Shown here one piece after another: positions 1-8,425 of a DNA stretch of 64,000 nucleotides. The position numbers and the translations under genes were made by a program. Source of the stretch: Chachezhania sediminis (GTDB lineage: Bacteria > Pseudomonadota > Alphaproteobacteria > Rhodobacterales > Rhodobacteraceae); assembly GCF_009765275.1 (NCBI RefSeq), contig NZ_VOPH01000001.1, forward strand, positions 620,001 through 684,000, in the 5' to 3' direction. Below the pieces are notes generated by a model. The model ran no database searches and had not been told where the DNA came from. It saw only the letters and a list, made by a program, of their open reading frames with translations. How positions within the stretch are numbered: the first letter of the stretch is position 1; each line of letters begins with the position of its first letter.

Positions 1-50
1 CGGGCCAGCGACCGCAGGATCTGCCGGTCGATATCGTCCAGTTCGATCAC
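1..50 (-). CDS. Lrp/AsnC family regulator, N-terminal end only (partial)
   Basis: Only the first 17 codons lie in the window. Read from 50 leftwards they give a GTG start and the peptide MIELDDIDRQILRSLAR, which is the usual start of an Lrp/AsnC winged-helix domain. The GTG overlaps the TGA of the upstream Lrp-like gene by four bases (GTGA, 47-50), so the two are probably translationally coupled. The rest of the gene lies outside the window, so effector and targets cannot be judged. Confidence 0.75.
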   Translation of the reverse strand, partial: MIELDDIDRQILRSLA

Positions 51-502
51 AGCGGCAGCCTTTCCTCGTTCTTCACCTGCGCGATGTGCAGCAGCGTGTC
101 GATGTCGGCGATATGGGGCAGCGTCAGGATCCGTTCGCGGTAGAGCGACAAGTAATGGCCCATGTCCCGCGCGATCAGCAGGATCCGGACGTCGACCCGG
201 CCCGCGAAGGTCTGAAGCTCCAGCACTTCCGGGATCGGGCGGGCGGCGTCCAGGAAATCCTCGAAGGCGCGCGGCTGGGTCTTGTCCAATGTGACCCTCA
301 TCGACACCATGACCTCGTAGCCCAGTGCACGCCAGTCGATCACGGCTTCCAGCGGACCCACGACACCGTCGCGCCTCATCCGGTCCAGCCGCCGCGCCCA
401 GGTGGCGGACGTCACCCCGGCCCGCGCCGCCAGGTCCGCGGCGGGCGCATCGGGTTCGGCCTGATACTGGCGAAGTATGCGCCTGTCGGTGTCGTCAAGC
501 AT
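47..502 (-). CDS. Lrp/AsnC family transcriptional regulator
   Basis: A 151-residue protein with the family's two parts: an N-terminal winged helix (LDDTDRRILRQYQ, then a recognition helix around residues 30-45) and a C-terminal RAM/Lrp ligand-binding domain ending in the helix-rich VKNEERLPL tail. The ATG at 502 is chosen because GGAA lies just upstream and family homology begins at MLDD; a longer reading to 544 adds unrelated residues. It is divergent from ilvC and overlaps a second Lrp-like gene, a typical layout for amino-acid-responsive control of branched-chain amino acid synthesis. That it regulates ilvC is inferred from position. Confidence 0.88.
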   Translation of the reverse strand: MLDDTDRRILRQYQAEPDAPAADLAARAGVTSATWARRLDRMRRDGVVGPLEAVIDWRALGYEVMVSMRVTLDKTQPRAFEDFLDAARPIPEVLELQTFAGRVDVRILLIARDMGHYLSLYRERILTLPHIADIDTLLHIAQVKNEERLPL

Positions 503-576
503 GAATATTCCGTTCTGCGGCACAACGACGAATGAAATTCCCACATTTCACGCAATCGTGGCGATTTCTGCGCTGA

Positions 577-1659
<1,083 letters not shown>

Positions 1660-1669
1660 TCCACGCGAC

Positions 1670-1694
1670 GACCCCGGTGCATCGCACCGGGGTC
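1670..1694. terminator. Hairpin between convergent ilvC and an exported-protein gene
   Basis: GACCCCGGTGC (1670-1680), loop ATC, GCACCGGGGTC (1684-1694): a perfect 11-bp stem between the ilvC stop (1659) and the stop of the convergent gene (1707). No T-run follows on either strand, so it may be a weak intrinsic terminator or a 3' stabilising stem. Confidence 0.5.
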
Positions 1695-1706
1695 ACCCGT
1701 CGGCCC

Positions 1707-2210
1707 TCAGTACCGGCCGATCATGACGTTCTTGACCTGTGCCAGCGCCTTGCCGGCGCTGTCCACCGCAACAAGGTCCACCGCATAGCGGTTCTTGCGC
1801 CCGCCGGAACAGGGCGGCAGGTAGCCCGGCGAAATGAACTTGCCCTTCGCCCGCGTGGGTTTGATCACGACAGCGCCGCCCGGCAGCTTGTCGGTCATGC
1901 CCGGAACCGGCTTCAGCTCCATCGTGGTCCCCTTCACCGGCCAGCCTATGGTGCCGTGACCGCCATTCTTCGACAGGGGCGAATAATCCTTGTCGTTGAA
2001 ATAGCCGATCAGCCATTTGGCCCCCGCAGGGATTCCCGTGACCTTCATCGGGGGCGTGCCGCCATTGCCGCCAAATTCGGTGCATTGCTGGCCCGGGGGC
2101 ACGGTCTTGCCATCCCAGGGGGGCAGCAACTGGACGGCCATGTCCGCCAGGGCAATGGTCGATGACAGGATCGCGGCGGCCAGCAGGCCGGTGAATGCTT
2201 GTCTGCGCAT
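1707..2210 (-). CDS. Exported hypothetical protein
   Basis: A 167-residue protein with a clear Sec signal peptide (MRRQAFTGLLAAAILSSTIALA). The mature part is a compact domain rich in Gly, Pro and Lys with two Cys (in QQCTEFGGNGG and LPPCSGG), which may form a disulfide. The ATG at 2210 has a strong AGGAGG just upstream; the frame stays open to 2504, but that extension lacks signal-peptide character. I do not recognise a named family. It is convergent with ilvC and divergent from the DMT permease, so no operon partner suggests a role. A periplasmic location is inferred from the signal peptide. Confidence 0.8.
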   Translation of the reverse strand: MRRQAFTGLLAAAILSSTIALADMAVQLLPPWDGKTVPPGQQCTEFGGNGGTPPMKVTGIPAGAKWLIGYFNDKDYSPLSKNGGHGTIGWPVKGTTMELKPVPGMTDKLPGGAVVIKPTRAKGKFISPGYLPPCSGGRKNRYAVDLVAVDSAGKALAQVKNVMIGRY

Positions 2211-2382
2211 GGTTCCTCCTGATTGCATCTGTGACTTCTGAATACTCCGGCAGGGGAGCGGCCGTCCCGGGCCAATTTGGCCCTTTCCTTTTTTCTTTCC
2301 AGCGCGAATGTTCGACCGGCAGCGAAGCATCGGCGGCAGCATCCGTGCCAGAACCGCCGAGACCGCAGGACGGAGGACTCCC

Positions 2383-3321
2383 ATGAACCCAGCCCACACC
2401 CCCAACACCGGCCCCACCCCGGCCAGCTGGGTGATGATCCTGTTCCTGGGACTGGCCTGGGGCGGCGCCTTCCCGATGATCGAAATCGCGCTGCAGGGCA
2501 TCACGCCATTCTGGCTGGCGTCCTATCGGATCGGCTTTGCCACGCTACTGTCGCTGGCCGTCTGGGCCGCGCTGGGGTGGAAGCTGTTCGACCGCCCGCT
2601 GGTGGGTCGGGAGCGGGTGAACCTTGTCGCCGTGGGGCTGATGAGTTCCGCCGTGCCCTTCATGCTGATCAGTTGGGGGCAGCAATACGTGACCGCAGGC
2701 TTTACCGGCGTGGCCATGGCCTGTGTCGCGCTGATCGTCCTGCCGCTGGCGCACTTCCTGATCCCCGGCGAACGGATCACACCGCGCAAGATCCTGGGCT
2801 TCTTCATCGGCTTTGCCGGGATCTTGGTGCTGATGGGGCCGGACGCCTTCGTCAACAACGGTCAGAGGCTGGAGCTTGCAGGTCAACTGACCTGCCTTGC
2901 CGCCGCCGGGTGCTATGCCGTCAGCTCCATCCTGATCCGGCGCCTGCCGGCCGTCGATCCGATCGGCCTGTCGACCGTCCTTCTGTTGATCGGCGTCGTT
3001 GCGGTGATCCCCGCCGCCCTGCTTAAGGAAGGCGCGCCCCCGCCCGTCGATGGTCCCACGCTGTTCGCGCTGGCGGTTCTGGGCCTGATCCCCACCGCTG
3101 CCGCCAACCTTCTGCGGGTGCAGGTGATCCGGACCGCCGGCCCGGTCTTCATGAGCCTGACGAACTACCAGGTGCCTGTCTGGGCCGTTCTGATCGGCGT
3201 CATCTTCCTTGGCGAACCGCTGCACATGTCGCTGCTGGTCGCCACGGTACTGATCCTGATCGGCGTGGCGCTGAGCCAATGGTCGGCCCTGTCGCAACTG
3301 ATGCGCCGCAAGCCGGGCTGA
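2383..3321 (+). CDS. DMT superfamily (EamA) permease
   Basis: A 312-residue inner-membrane protein with about ten hydrophobic helices in two EamA repeats. The first starts at WVMILFLGLAWGGAFPMIEIAL and the second after residue ~155 (CLAAAGCYAVSSILIRRL). This is the usual architecture of RhaT/EamA-type metabolite exporters. The ATG at 2383 follows GGAGG; the 25 in-frame codons upstream look non-coding. The substrate cannot be told from sequence. It stands alone between an exported protein and the hemerythrin gene. Confidence 0.88.
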   Translation: MNPAHTPNTGPTPASWVMILFLGLAWGGAFPMIEIALQGITPFWLASYRIGFATLLSLAVWAALGWKLFDRPLVGRERVNLVAVGLMSSAVPFMLISWGQQYVTAGFTGVAMACVALIVLPLAHFLIPGERITPRKILGFFIGFAGILVLMGPDAFVNNGQRLELAGQLTCLAAAGCYAVSSILIRRLPAVDPIGLSTVLLLIGVVAVIPAALLKEGAPPPVDGPTLFALAVLGLIPTAAANLLRVQVIRTAGPVFMSLTNYQVPVWAVLIGVIFLGEPLHMSLLVATVLILIGVALSQWSALSQLMRRKPG

Positions 3322-3475
3322 CCCGGCGGCAGGGCCCGGGCCGGGTTTCAAGGGCAGAAATCCCAGATCGGACCAGCAATTTCCAGCCGATTGACTTAAT
3401 TTTCCACGCCTGCCGCGAGGGCACCCTTAAAAGTTTACTTGCAGGCGCATGTTTTCCCGCTACAGGCTCAACTGC

Positions 3476-4048
3476 ATGAGCGACTTCGACTTGAAGACAA
3501 GACTCGGCCTTCCTGAAGAGCTGATCGCACTCCTCCCTGAAATGCAGAGAGAGGAATGGGCTGCGCACAAGGACTTCGGCGGGCTTCCGGTCTTCTGGCT
3601 AAGCATCCACACCGGGCTGCGGGACCTCAGCCGTTCGGTCCTGACGGATACGGAGGCGATGCTGGACCGCTCCATCGGGGTCGAGGAGTACCATCGCCGG
3701 CTCCGCCGCTTCGGCAACATGCTTCTGAAGCACCTGCAGTCCCATCACGAGATCGAGGACAACGTCTTCTTTCCCCGGCTGATCCAGCTGGACCAAAGGC
3801 TGAAGCCCGGCCTGGACATGCTGGAAGCCGACCATGTCGAGCTGGACCGGCAGCTGAGCGAATTTTGGGCCCGGACCAGCCACGCCCTGCGCGCATTGTC
3901 CGAACCGTCGGTCGAACCGCGTCTGGCGGTGAACCAGGTCCGGTCGGTGCTGCTGCGCTTCGACAAGCTGCTGGAGCGTCACCTGGTGGACGAGGAGGAC
4001 GTGGTCATCCCCCTTCTGCTGAAGCACGGATTGGTCGACCCCGAGTGA
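3476..4048 (+). CDS. Hemerythrin (HHE) domain protein
   Basis: A 190-residue helical protein with the spaced ligands of a non-haem di-iron hemerythrin cation-binding domain: H45 in FWLSIHTGL, H90/H91 with E94 in SHHEIEDNVFFP, H120 in LEADHVELD, and H169 with E173/E174 in RHLVDEED. Such proteins bind O2 or NO or sense iron and oxygen. The start is uncertain: ATG at 3476 gives a family-like N-terminus, and an in-frame ATG at 3449 adds nine residues; neither has a strong Shine-Dalgarno. It runs convergent to glmM with only 4 bp between the stops. Confidence 0.85.
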   Translation: MSDFDLKTRLGLPEELIALLPEMQREEWAAHKDFGGLPVFWLSIHTGLRDLSRSVLTDTEAMLDRSIGVEEYHRRLRRFGNMLLKHLQSHHEIEDNVFFPRLIQLDQRLKPGLDMLEADHVELDRQLSEFWARTSHALRALSEPSVEPRLAVNQVRSVLLRFDKLLERHLVDEEDVVIPLLLKHGLVDPE

Positions 4049-4052
4049 CCCG

Positions 4053-5402
4053 TCAGGCCGACGCGGCCTCGGTCACGGCATCGACGACGCTGCCGACGGT
4101 GCGTTCCAGAAGACCCGGATCTTCGGACTCCGCCATCACCCGGATCAGGGGTTCGGTCCCCGACTTGCGGATCAAGAGCCGCCCACGCCCGTTCAGCGCC
4201 GCCTCGGCCGAGGAGATCGCGGATTGGACGGCAGGCATGTCCAGCGGCGCAGTGCCCGCGGCGTAACGCACGTTCTTCAAAAGCTGCGGCACCGGTTCGA
4301 ACTGGCGGACCAGCGTGCTGGCCTTCTGGCCCGACAGCACCATTTCCGCCAGGAAGTGCAGCCCCGCCATCAGCCCGTCGCCGGTGGTGGCGTGGTCTGT
4401 CATCACGATGTGGCCCGACTGTTCGCCGCCCAGGTTGAACCCGCCTTCGCGCATCCGTTCGACGACATAGCGGTCGCCGACCGCCGTCCGTTCCAGCGTC
4501 AGGCCATGGGCCTCCAGATACCGTTCCAGGCCCAGGTTCGACATCACGGTCGCGACCAGCGCGCCCCCGGTCAGAACCCCATCGCTGGCCCAGCGGGTCG
4601 CCAGAAGCGCCATCAGCTGGTCGCCGTCCGCCACCTGCCCTTTTTCATCGATCAGGATCACCCGGTCAGCATCGCCGTCCAGGCAGATGCCGACATCCGC
4701 GCCTTCGCGCAGAACCGTGGCCGCCGCCATTTCCGGATGGGTCGATCCGCAGTTCAGGTTGATATTGTGCCCGTTGGGATTGACGGCGACCGGTATCACC
4801 TTGGCGCCCAGTTCCCAAAGCGCCTCGGGCGCTGCGCGATAGGCGGCCCCGTTCGCGCAGTCCACCACAACCTTCAGCCCGTCCAGCTTCACGCCCCGCG
4901 GCAGCGAGGTCTTCACCCGTTCGACATAGCGGTAATGCGCGTCGTCGATCCGGCGCACCCAGCCGATGTTCTGCGGTTGTGCCAGGGTCACGCCGCTTTC
5001 GACCAGCGTCTCGATCTCCAGCTCGGCCTGGTCGGACAGCTTGAAACCGTCGGGGCCGAAGAACTTGATGCCGTTGTCGGCCGCCGGGTTGTGGCTGGCG
5101 GAAATCATCACGCCCAGGTCGGCACGTAGCGATTTCGTCATCTGCCCCACAGCGGGTGTGGGCACCGGCCCCATCAGCATGACGTTCATCCCGGTCGAGA
5201 CCAGCCCCGCGGTCAACGCGGTTTCGAACATGTAGCCGGACCGGCGCGGGTCTTTGCCGATCATCACCCGGTGTTCGTTGCCGTTGCCGTCACGCCGGAA
5301 GTATCGCCCGGCGGCGGCGCCGATCTGCAGCGCCATTTCGGCCGTCATCGGCGCCTGGTTGGCCGTGCCGCGCACGCCGTCGGTGCCAAAGAGTTTTCGC
5401 AT
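4053..5402 (-). CDS. glmM: Phosphoglucosamine mutase
   Basis: Converts glucosamine-6-phosphate to glucosamine-1-phosphate for UDP-GlcNAc and thus peptidoglycan and lipid A. The 449-residue length is standard. It opens with the diagnostic [12 protein letters not shown], has the phosphoserine loop ISASHNP (catalytic Ser103), the Mg2+ loop DGDADR, and the C-terminal phosphate-binding [12 protein letters not shown]. It is the last gene of a folB-folP-glmM run; folP ends 19 bp upstream. folP-glmM linkage is common in proteobacteria. Confidence 0.97.
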   Translation of the reverse strand: MRKLFGTDGVRGTANQAPMTAEMALQIGAAAGRYFRRDGNGNEHRVMIGKDPRRSGYMFETALTAGLVSTGMNVMLMGPVPTPAVGQMTKSLRADLGVMISASHNPAADNGIKFFGPDGFKLSDQAELEIETLVESGVTLAQPQNIGWVRRIDDAHYRYVERVKTSLPRGVKLDGLKVVVDCANGAAYRAAPEALWELGAKVIPVAVNPNGHNINLNCGSTHPEMAAATVLREGADVGICLDGDADRVILIDEKGQVADGDQLMALLATRWASDGVLTGGALVATVMSNLGLERYLEAHGLTLERTAVGDRYVVERMREGGFNLGGEQSGHIVMTDHATTGDGLMAGLHFLAEMVLSGQKASTLVRQFEPVPQLLKNVRYAAGTAPLDMPAVQSAISSAEAALNGRGRLLIRKSGTEPLIRVMAESEDPGLLERTVGSVVDAVTEAASA

Positions 5403-5421
5403 CTGCCCGCGCCTTTCGATC

Positions 5422-6429
5422 TTACCTTACAGCGGCCCACAGGCGGATCGCCTGCGCAGTTTCGGCCACGTCGTGAACACGGACTACTTGCACGCCCTGC
5501 GCAATACCCGCAAGCGCCACGGCAATGGACCCCGGCGCCCGGCGGTCCGCCACCGGTTCCAGGCCGATCTTGCCGATGAAGCCCTTGCGCGACACGCCCA
5601 GAAGCAGCGGACAGCCCAGCCCGTGGAACAGGGCGATGCCCCGCACCAGGGCGCAGTTGTGCGCGATGGTCTTGCCGAAACCGATACCGGGATCGGCAAG
5701 GATCCGTTCCGGCGGGATGCCGTGGCTGCCCAGACGGTCCACCTGGGCCGCAAGTGCGTCGTAGATATCCAGCAGCACGTCGTCATAGGTCGGGTTCGCC
5801 TGCATGACGTCGGGCGTGCCCTGGCTGTGCATGGTGCAGACCGCCACCCCGGCCTCGGCACACAAGGGCGCCAGTGCCGGGTCGAATGCAAAGCCCGACA
5901 CGTCGTTGACCAGCGTGGCCCCTGCCCCGATCGCGGCCTCTGCCACCGCGGCCTTGCGCGTGTCGATGGAAATCGGAAGGCCCGGCGCCGCGTGGCGCAG
6001 CGCGGCAATGACCGGGGCGGTGCGGGCGATCTCCTCCTCCATCGGCACCTCGGCCGAGCCGGGACGCGTGGATTCGCCGCCGATATCGACGATCGCGGCA
6101 CCGGCTTCCTGCATGGCCAGCGCCTGCGCCACGGCGACCTCGGGGTCGATGAAGCGGCCACCGTCGGAAAAGCTGTCGGGTGTCACGTTCAGGACGCCCA
6201 TGATCGCGGGCGCGTCCATGGCGATGCCCGCGACCGGAACCCGGGGCGCCGTCAGCCGGTCCAGCAGGTCCACAGGCAGATCCCCGGCCGGAACCAGCGG
6301 ACCGGGGCGCGCGCCCCCGCGGTCCAGCCGTTCGGCATGGGTGAAGGTCAGCGGCAGTCCGGCCAGCGGCCGGGCCCCGGCCGTGGCCAGCGCCGCGTCC
6401 GGTGTCGGGATCGGTCTGAAGCAGGTCAT
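5422..6429 (-). CDS. folP: Dihydropteroate synthase
   Basis: Joins 4-aminobenzoate to dihydropterin pyrophosphate to make 7,8-dihydropteroate, the sulfonamide-sensitive step of folate synthesis. The 335-residue TIM barrel carries [16 protein letters not shown], the GGESTRPG loop and the IDTRKA segment. An N-terminal extension of about 75 residues precedes the first barrel motif, longer than in E. coli. The ATG overlaps the folB stop as ATGA (6426-6429), so the pair is translationally coupled. Confidence 0.96.
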   Translation of the reverse strand: MTCFRPIPTPDAALATAGARPLAGLPLTFTHAERLDRGGARPGPLVPAGDLPVDLLDRLTAPRVPVAGIAMDAPAIMGVLNVTPDSFSDGGRFIDPEVAVAQALAMQEAGAAIVDIGGESTRPGSAEVPMEEEIARTAPVIAALRHAAPGLPISIDTRKAAVAEAAIGAGATLVNDVSGFAFDPALAPLCAEAGVAVCTMHSQGTPDVMQANPTYDDVLLDIYDALAAQVDRLGSHGIPPERILADPGIGFGKTIAHNCALVRGIALFHGLGCPLLLGVSRKGFIGKIGLEPVADRRAPGSIAVALAGIAQGVQVVRVHDVAETAQAIRLWAAVR

Positions 6430-7367
6430 ACCGCGTCGGCTCCTGCCGGACGCGACGTGACGGCGACCCCGTCCCCGGCACTGTCGACCGCGTCCGCGCC
6501 AATGGCCAGAACCTCGGTCACGCCATAGGTGCTGGCGAACCAGGTCACCAGCGACAGGTCGTCGGGCAAGGTCTTTGGCGGACCGTTCACGGCGTCCAGC
6601 ACGATCTTCGACGGCGCCCAGACGCTGATCTGGCCATGCTTCATCGCCCAGTCCAGTTCCGTCCGCGTCGCCACGACGACGCAGCGCGGATCGCGCGAGG
6701 CCAGGACCCAGGCGTTTTGTTCGATGGCCAGAAGGTCGATCCGGCGCTGGGTCATCACATGGCCCGTTTCAGGACGCAGGATACCGGCACGCCCCACACA
6801 CAGGATCGTCGGCGCGGCCTCGGCCTCCAGCCGGTCGATCCAGTGGCCCAGATGCCCGGACGCGATGGCGGCATTGGACAGAAAGACGATCCGCGGCGCG
6901 ATGTCCGTCTCGTGCACGGGACCATGGGGCTCTGCGCTGCGGGCGCGCACGATTTCCACCCCCAGCGCACCGGGGCCGCGGTCCAGCTTCTGGATCCGGA
7001 CGAAGACACGCATCGCCTGCGGTTCCAGCAGGATCCGGTCCGCCACGCGTTCGGCCAACGTCTCCAACAGGTTCAACCGTTCGGCTTCCAGCTCGTGCGC
7101 GATGGCCTCGGCGATCTTGTCGTAGGACAGGATACGGTCGACATCGTCGTCGACGGGGGCAGCGACGGGGCGCACCTCGACCGCGATGTCGAAGGAAATC
7201 CGCTGCCGGGTGCCCCGTTCCGCCTGAAAGGCGCCGATCTCGACCTCGACCACATGGTCGCGCAGCGAGATCCGGTCCAGCGGCCCCTGATCGTGAGGTC
7301 CCGGCGCGGCCATGGCTGCGGCACGCTGAGACGGATGGGCGAAGGCCAGCTTCACGTCGTCACTCAT
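6426..7367 (-). CDS. folB: Dihydroneopterin aldolase with C-terminal extra domain
   Basis: Residues ~31-150 form a FolB tunnelling-fold unit (ISLRDHVVEVEIGAFQAE, SYDKIAEAI, NLLETLAERVAD, catalytic-type Lys in VFVRIQKLD) that cleaves dihydroneopterin in folate synthesis. A bacterial FolB usually ends near residue 120; this protein continues to 313. The extra part (~158-295) begins RIVFLSNAAIASG and ends with a WAPSKIVLD...LPDDLSLVTWFA...VLAIGADAVD pattern that reminds me of small amino-acid-kinase-fold proteins; that is weak inference. ATG at 7367 follows GGGGA. It is the first gene of folB-folP-glmM. Confidence 0.9.
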   Translation of the reverse strand: MSDDVKLAFAHPSQRAAAMAAPGPHDQGPLDRISLRDHVVEVEIGAFQAERGTRQRISFDIAVEVRPVAAPVDDDVDRILSYDKIAEAIAHELEAERLNLLETLAERVADRILLEPQAMRVFVRIQKLDRGPGALGVEIVRARSAEPHGPVHETDIAPRIVFLSNAAIASGHLGHWIDRLEAEAAPTILCVGRAGILRPETGHVMTQRRIDLLAIEQNAWVLASRDPRCVVVATRTELDWAMKHGQISVWAPSKIVLDAVNGPPKTLPDDLSLVTWFASTYGVTEVLAIGADAVDSAGDGVAVTSRPAGADAV

Positions 7368-7456
7368 GGGATTGTCCCCGGTTCTGCTTACGGTCACAGC
7401 AGGCCTGACCGGGGATCACCGCGGACATCAAGCCCGCGGAACGACGCGGTGTCCGC

Positions 7457-8221
7457 TCAGTTGCTGGCCGTACGGTAGTTCGGACGATAGAAGACGTGAA
7501 CGCCGATATTGGCGGTCTTCTGGAACACCTTCGACCACCTCGGCCGTGCGTTCTTGGTATGATAGAACGTGGCGCCGCCGGTCAGCGGTTCGGCCGTCCC
7601 GTCCAGGGCCGCGCGCGCGACCTTCTTCACCTGGGCATAGGCGCCCTTTTCGTTGAACACCTCGGCCCGGCCGTCGCAGTAATAGGAAAACTGGCACTGG
7701 TGCAGCTTGCGGCTGCCCTGCCGGACCACGCCGCAGACGGAATTCGGGAACTTCGCCGATTTCACACGGTTCAGGATGACCTCGGCCACGGCGAACTGGC
7801 CTTTCACGGATTCTCCGCGCGCTTCGAAATACAGGGCTTCGGACAGGCACTGCCAGTCGGCCCCGCCATCAGCGGCGGGCTGGGCGTTCAGCCATTCACG
7901 CGAATAGGACACCGGCGCCGGATCCGGGGTCTTGTTCTTCTTCGACCACGGCCAGCCCCCACCGGTCTTGCCCTTGGTCTTTGCCACCTTCGATGGCGCA
8001 TCTGTCGTCGCGAAACTCGGCGCCCTGGACGCCGCAAGGATTTCTTCTGCCGTGCCGGTGCCCATCATCTCGCGCATGCGCGCATCGGACATCGTGGCCA
8101 GGATCTGCTCTTCCCGCTGGAAAAGCCCCTGAAGATCTGTATCGGCGGCATAAGCGGCCGGTGCCTTGAAAAGCGCGGCCAATGCCAGCGCAATAACCAT
8201 TGCCAAATTCGTTCTCCCCAT
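7457..8221 (-). CDS. SleB-type cell wall hydrolase
   Basis: A 254-residue exported protein. After a signal peptide (NLAMVIALALAALFKAPAAYA) comes a low-complexity region, and from ~residue 120 a Hydrolase_2/SleB domain: WQCLSEALYFEARGE with the catalytic-type Glu, AVAEVILNRV, CGVVRQG and CQFSYYCDG. The family comprises lytic transglycosylases or amidases acting on peptidoglycan in the periplasm. ATG at 8221 is used, but an in-frame GTG at 8242 and an ATG 21 bp further in are possible, as no Shine-Dalgarno decides. It lies just upstream of folB, transcribed the same way. Confidence 0.87.
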   Translation of the reverse strand: MGRTNLAMVIALALAALFKAPAAYAADTDLQGLFQREEQILATMSDARMREMMGTGTAEEILAASRAPSFATTDAPSKVAKTKGKTGGGWPWSKKNKTPDPAPVSYSREWLNAQPAADGGADWQCLSEALYFEARGESVKGQFAVAEVILNRVKSAKFPNSVCGVVRQGSRKLHQCQFSYYCDGRAEVFNEKGAYAQVKKVARAALDGTAEPLTGGATFYHTKNARPRWSKVFQKTANIGVHVFYRPNYRTASN

Positions 8222-8425
8222 CACACGTCGAAACCGAAACACTCGTGCGCGTGGACCAATCTTGTGTCGGCTCTGCCTGCGCGATGAACACCACCCTGTG
8301 CGATACTCCGGCGGGCTGGTAACATAAAGCAGCCGCCCCGTCTTCCTCTGGCGCCCCTCGCAGGCAGCGGATTCCCGCCGCCCGGTGGGCGTGTCTGCAT
8401 TCGGAACATGATTCAGGTCCCCAGA

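Noticed and set aside
3391-3410. TTGACTTAATTTTCC as an FNR/oxygen-sensing box before the hemerythrin gene
   Set aside because: It lacks the ATCAA half-site of TTGAT-N4-ATCAA, so the match is only half of a palindrome.
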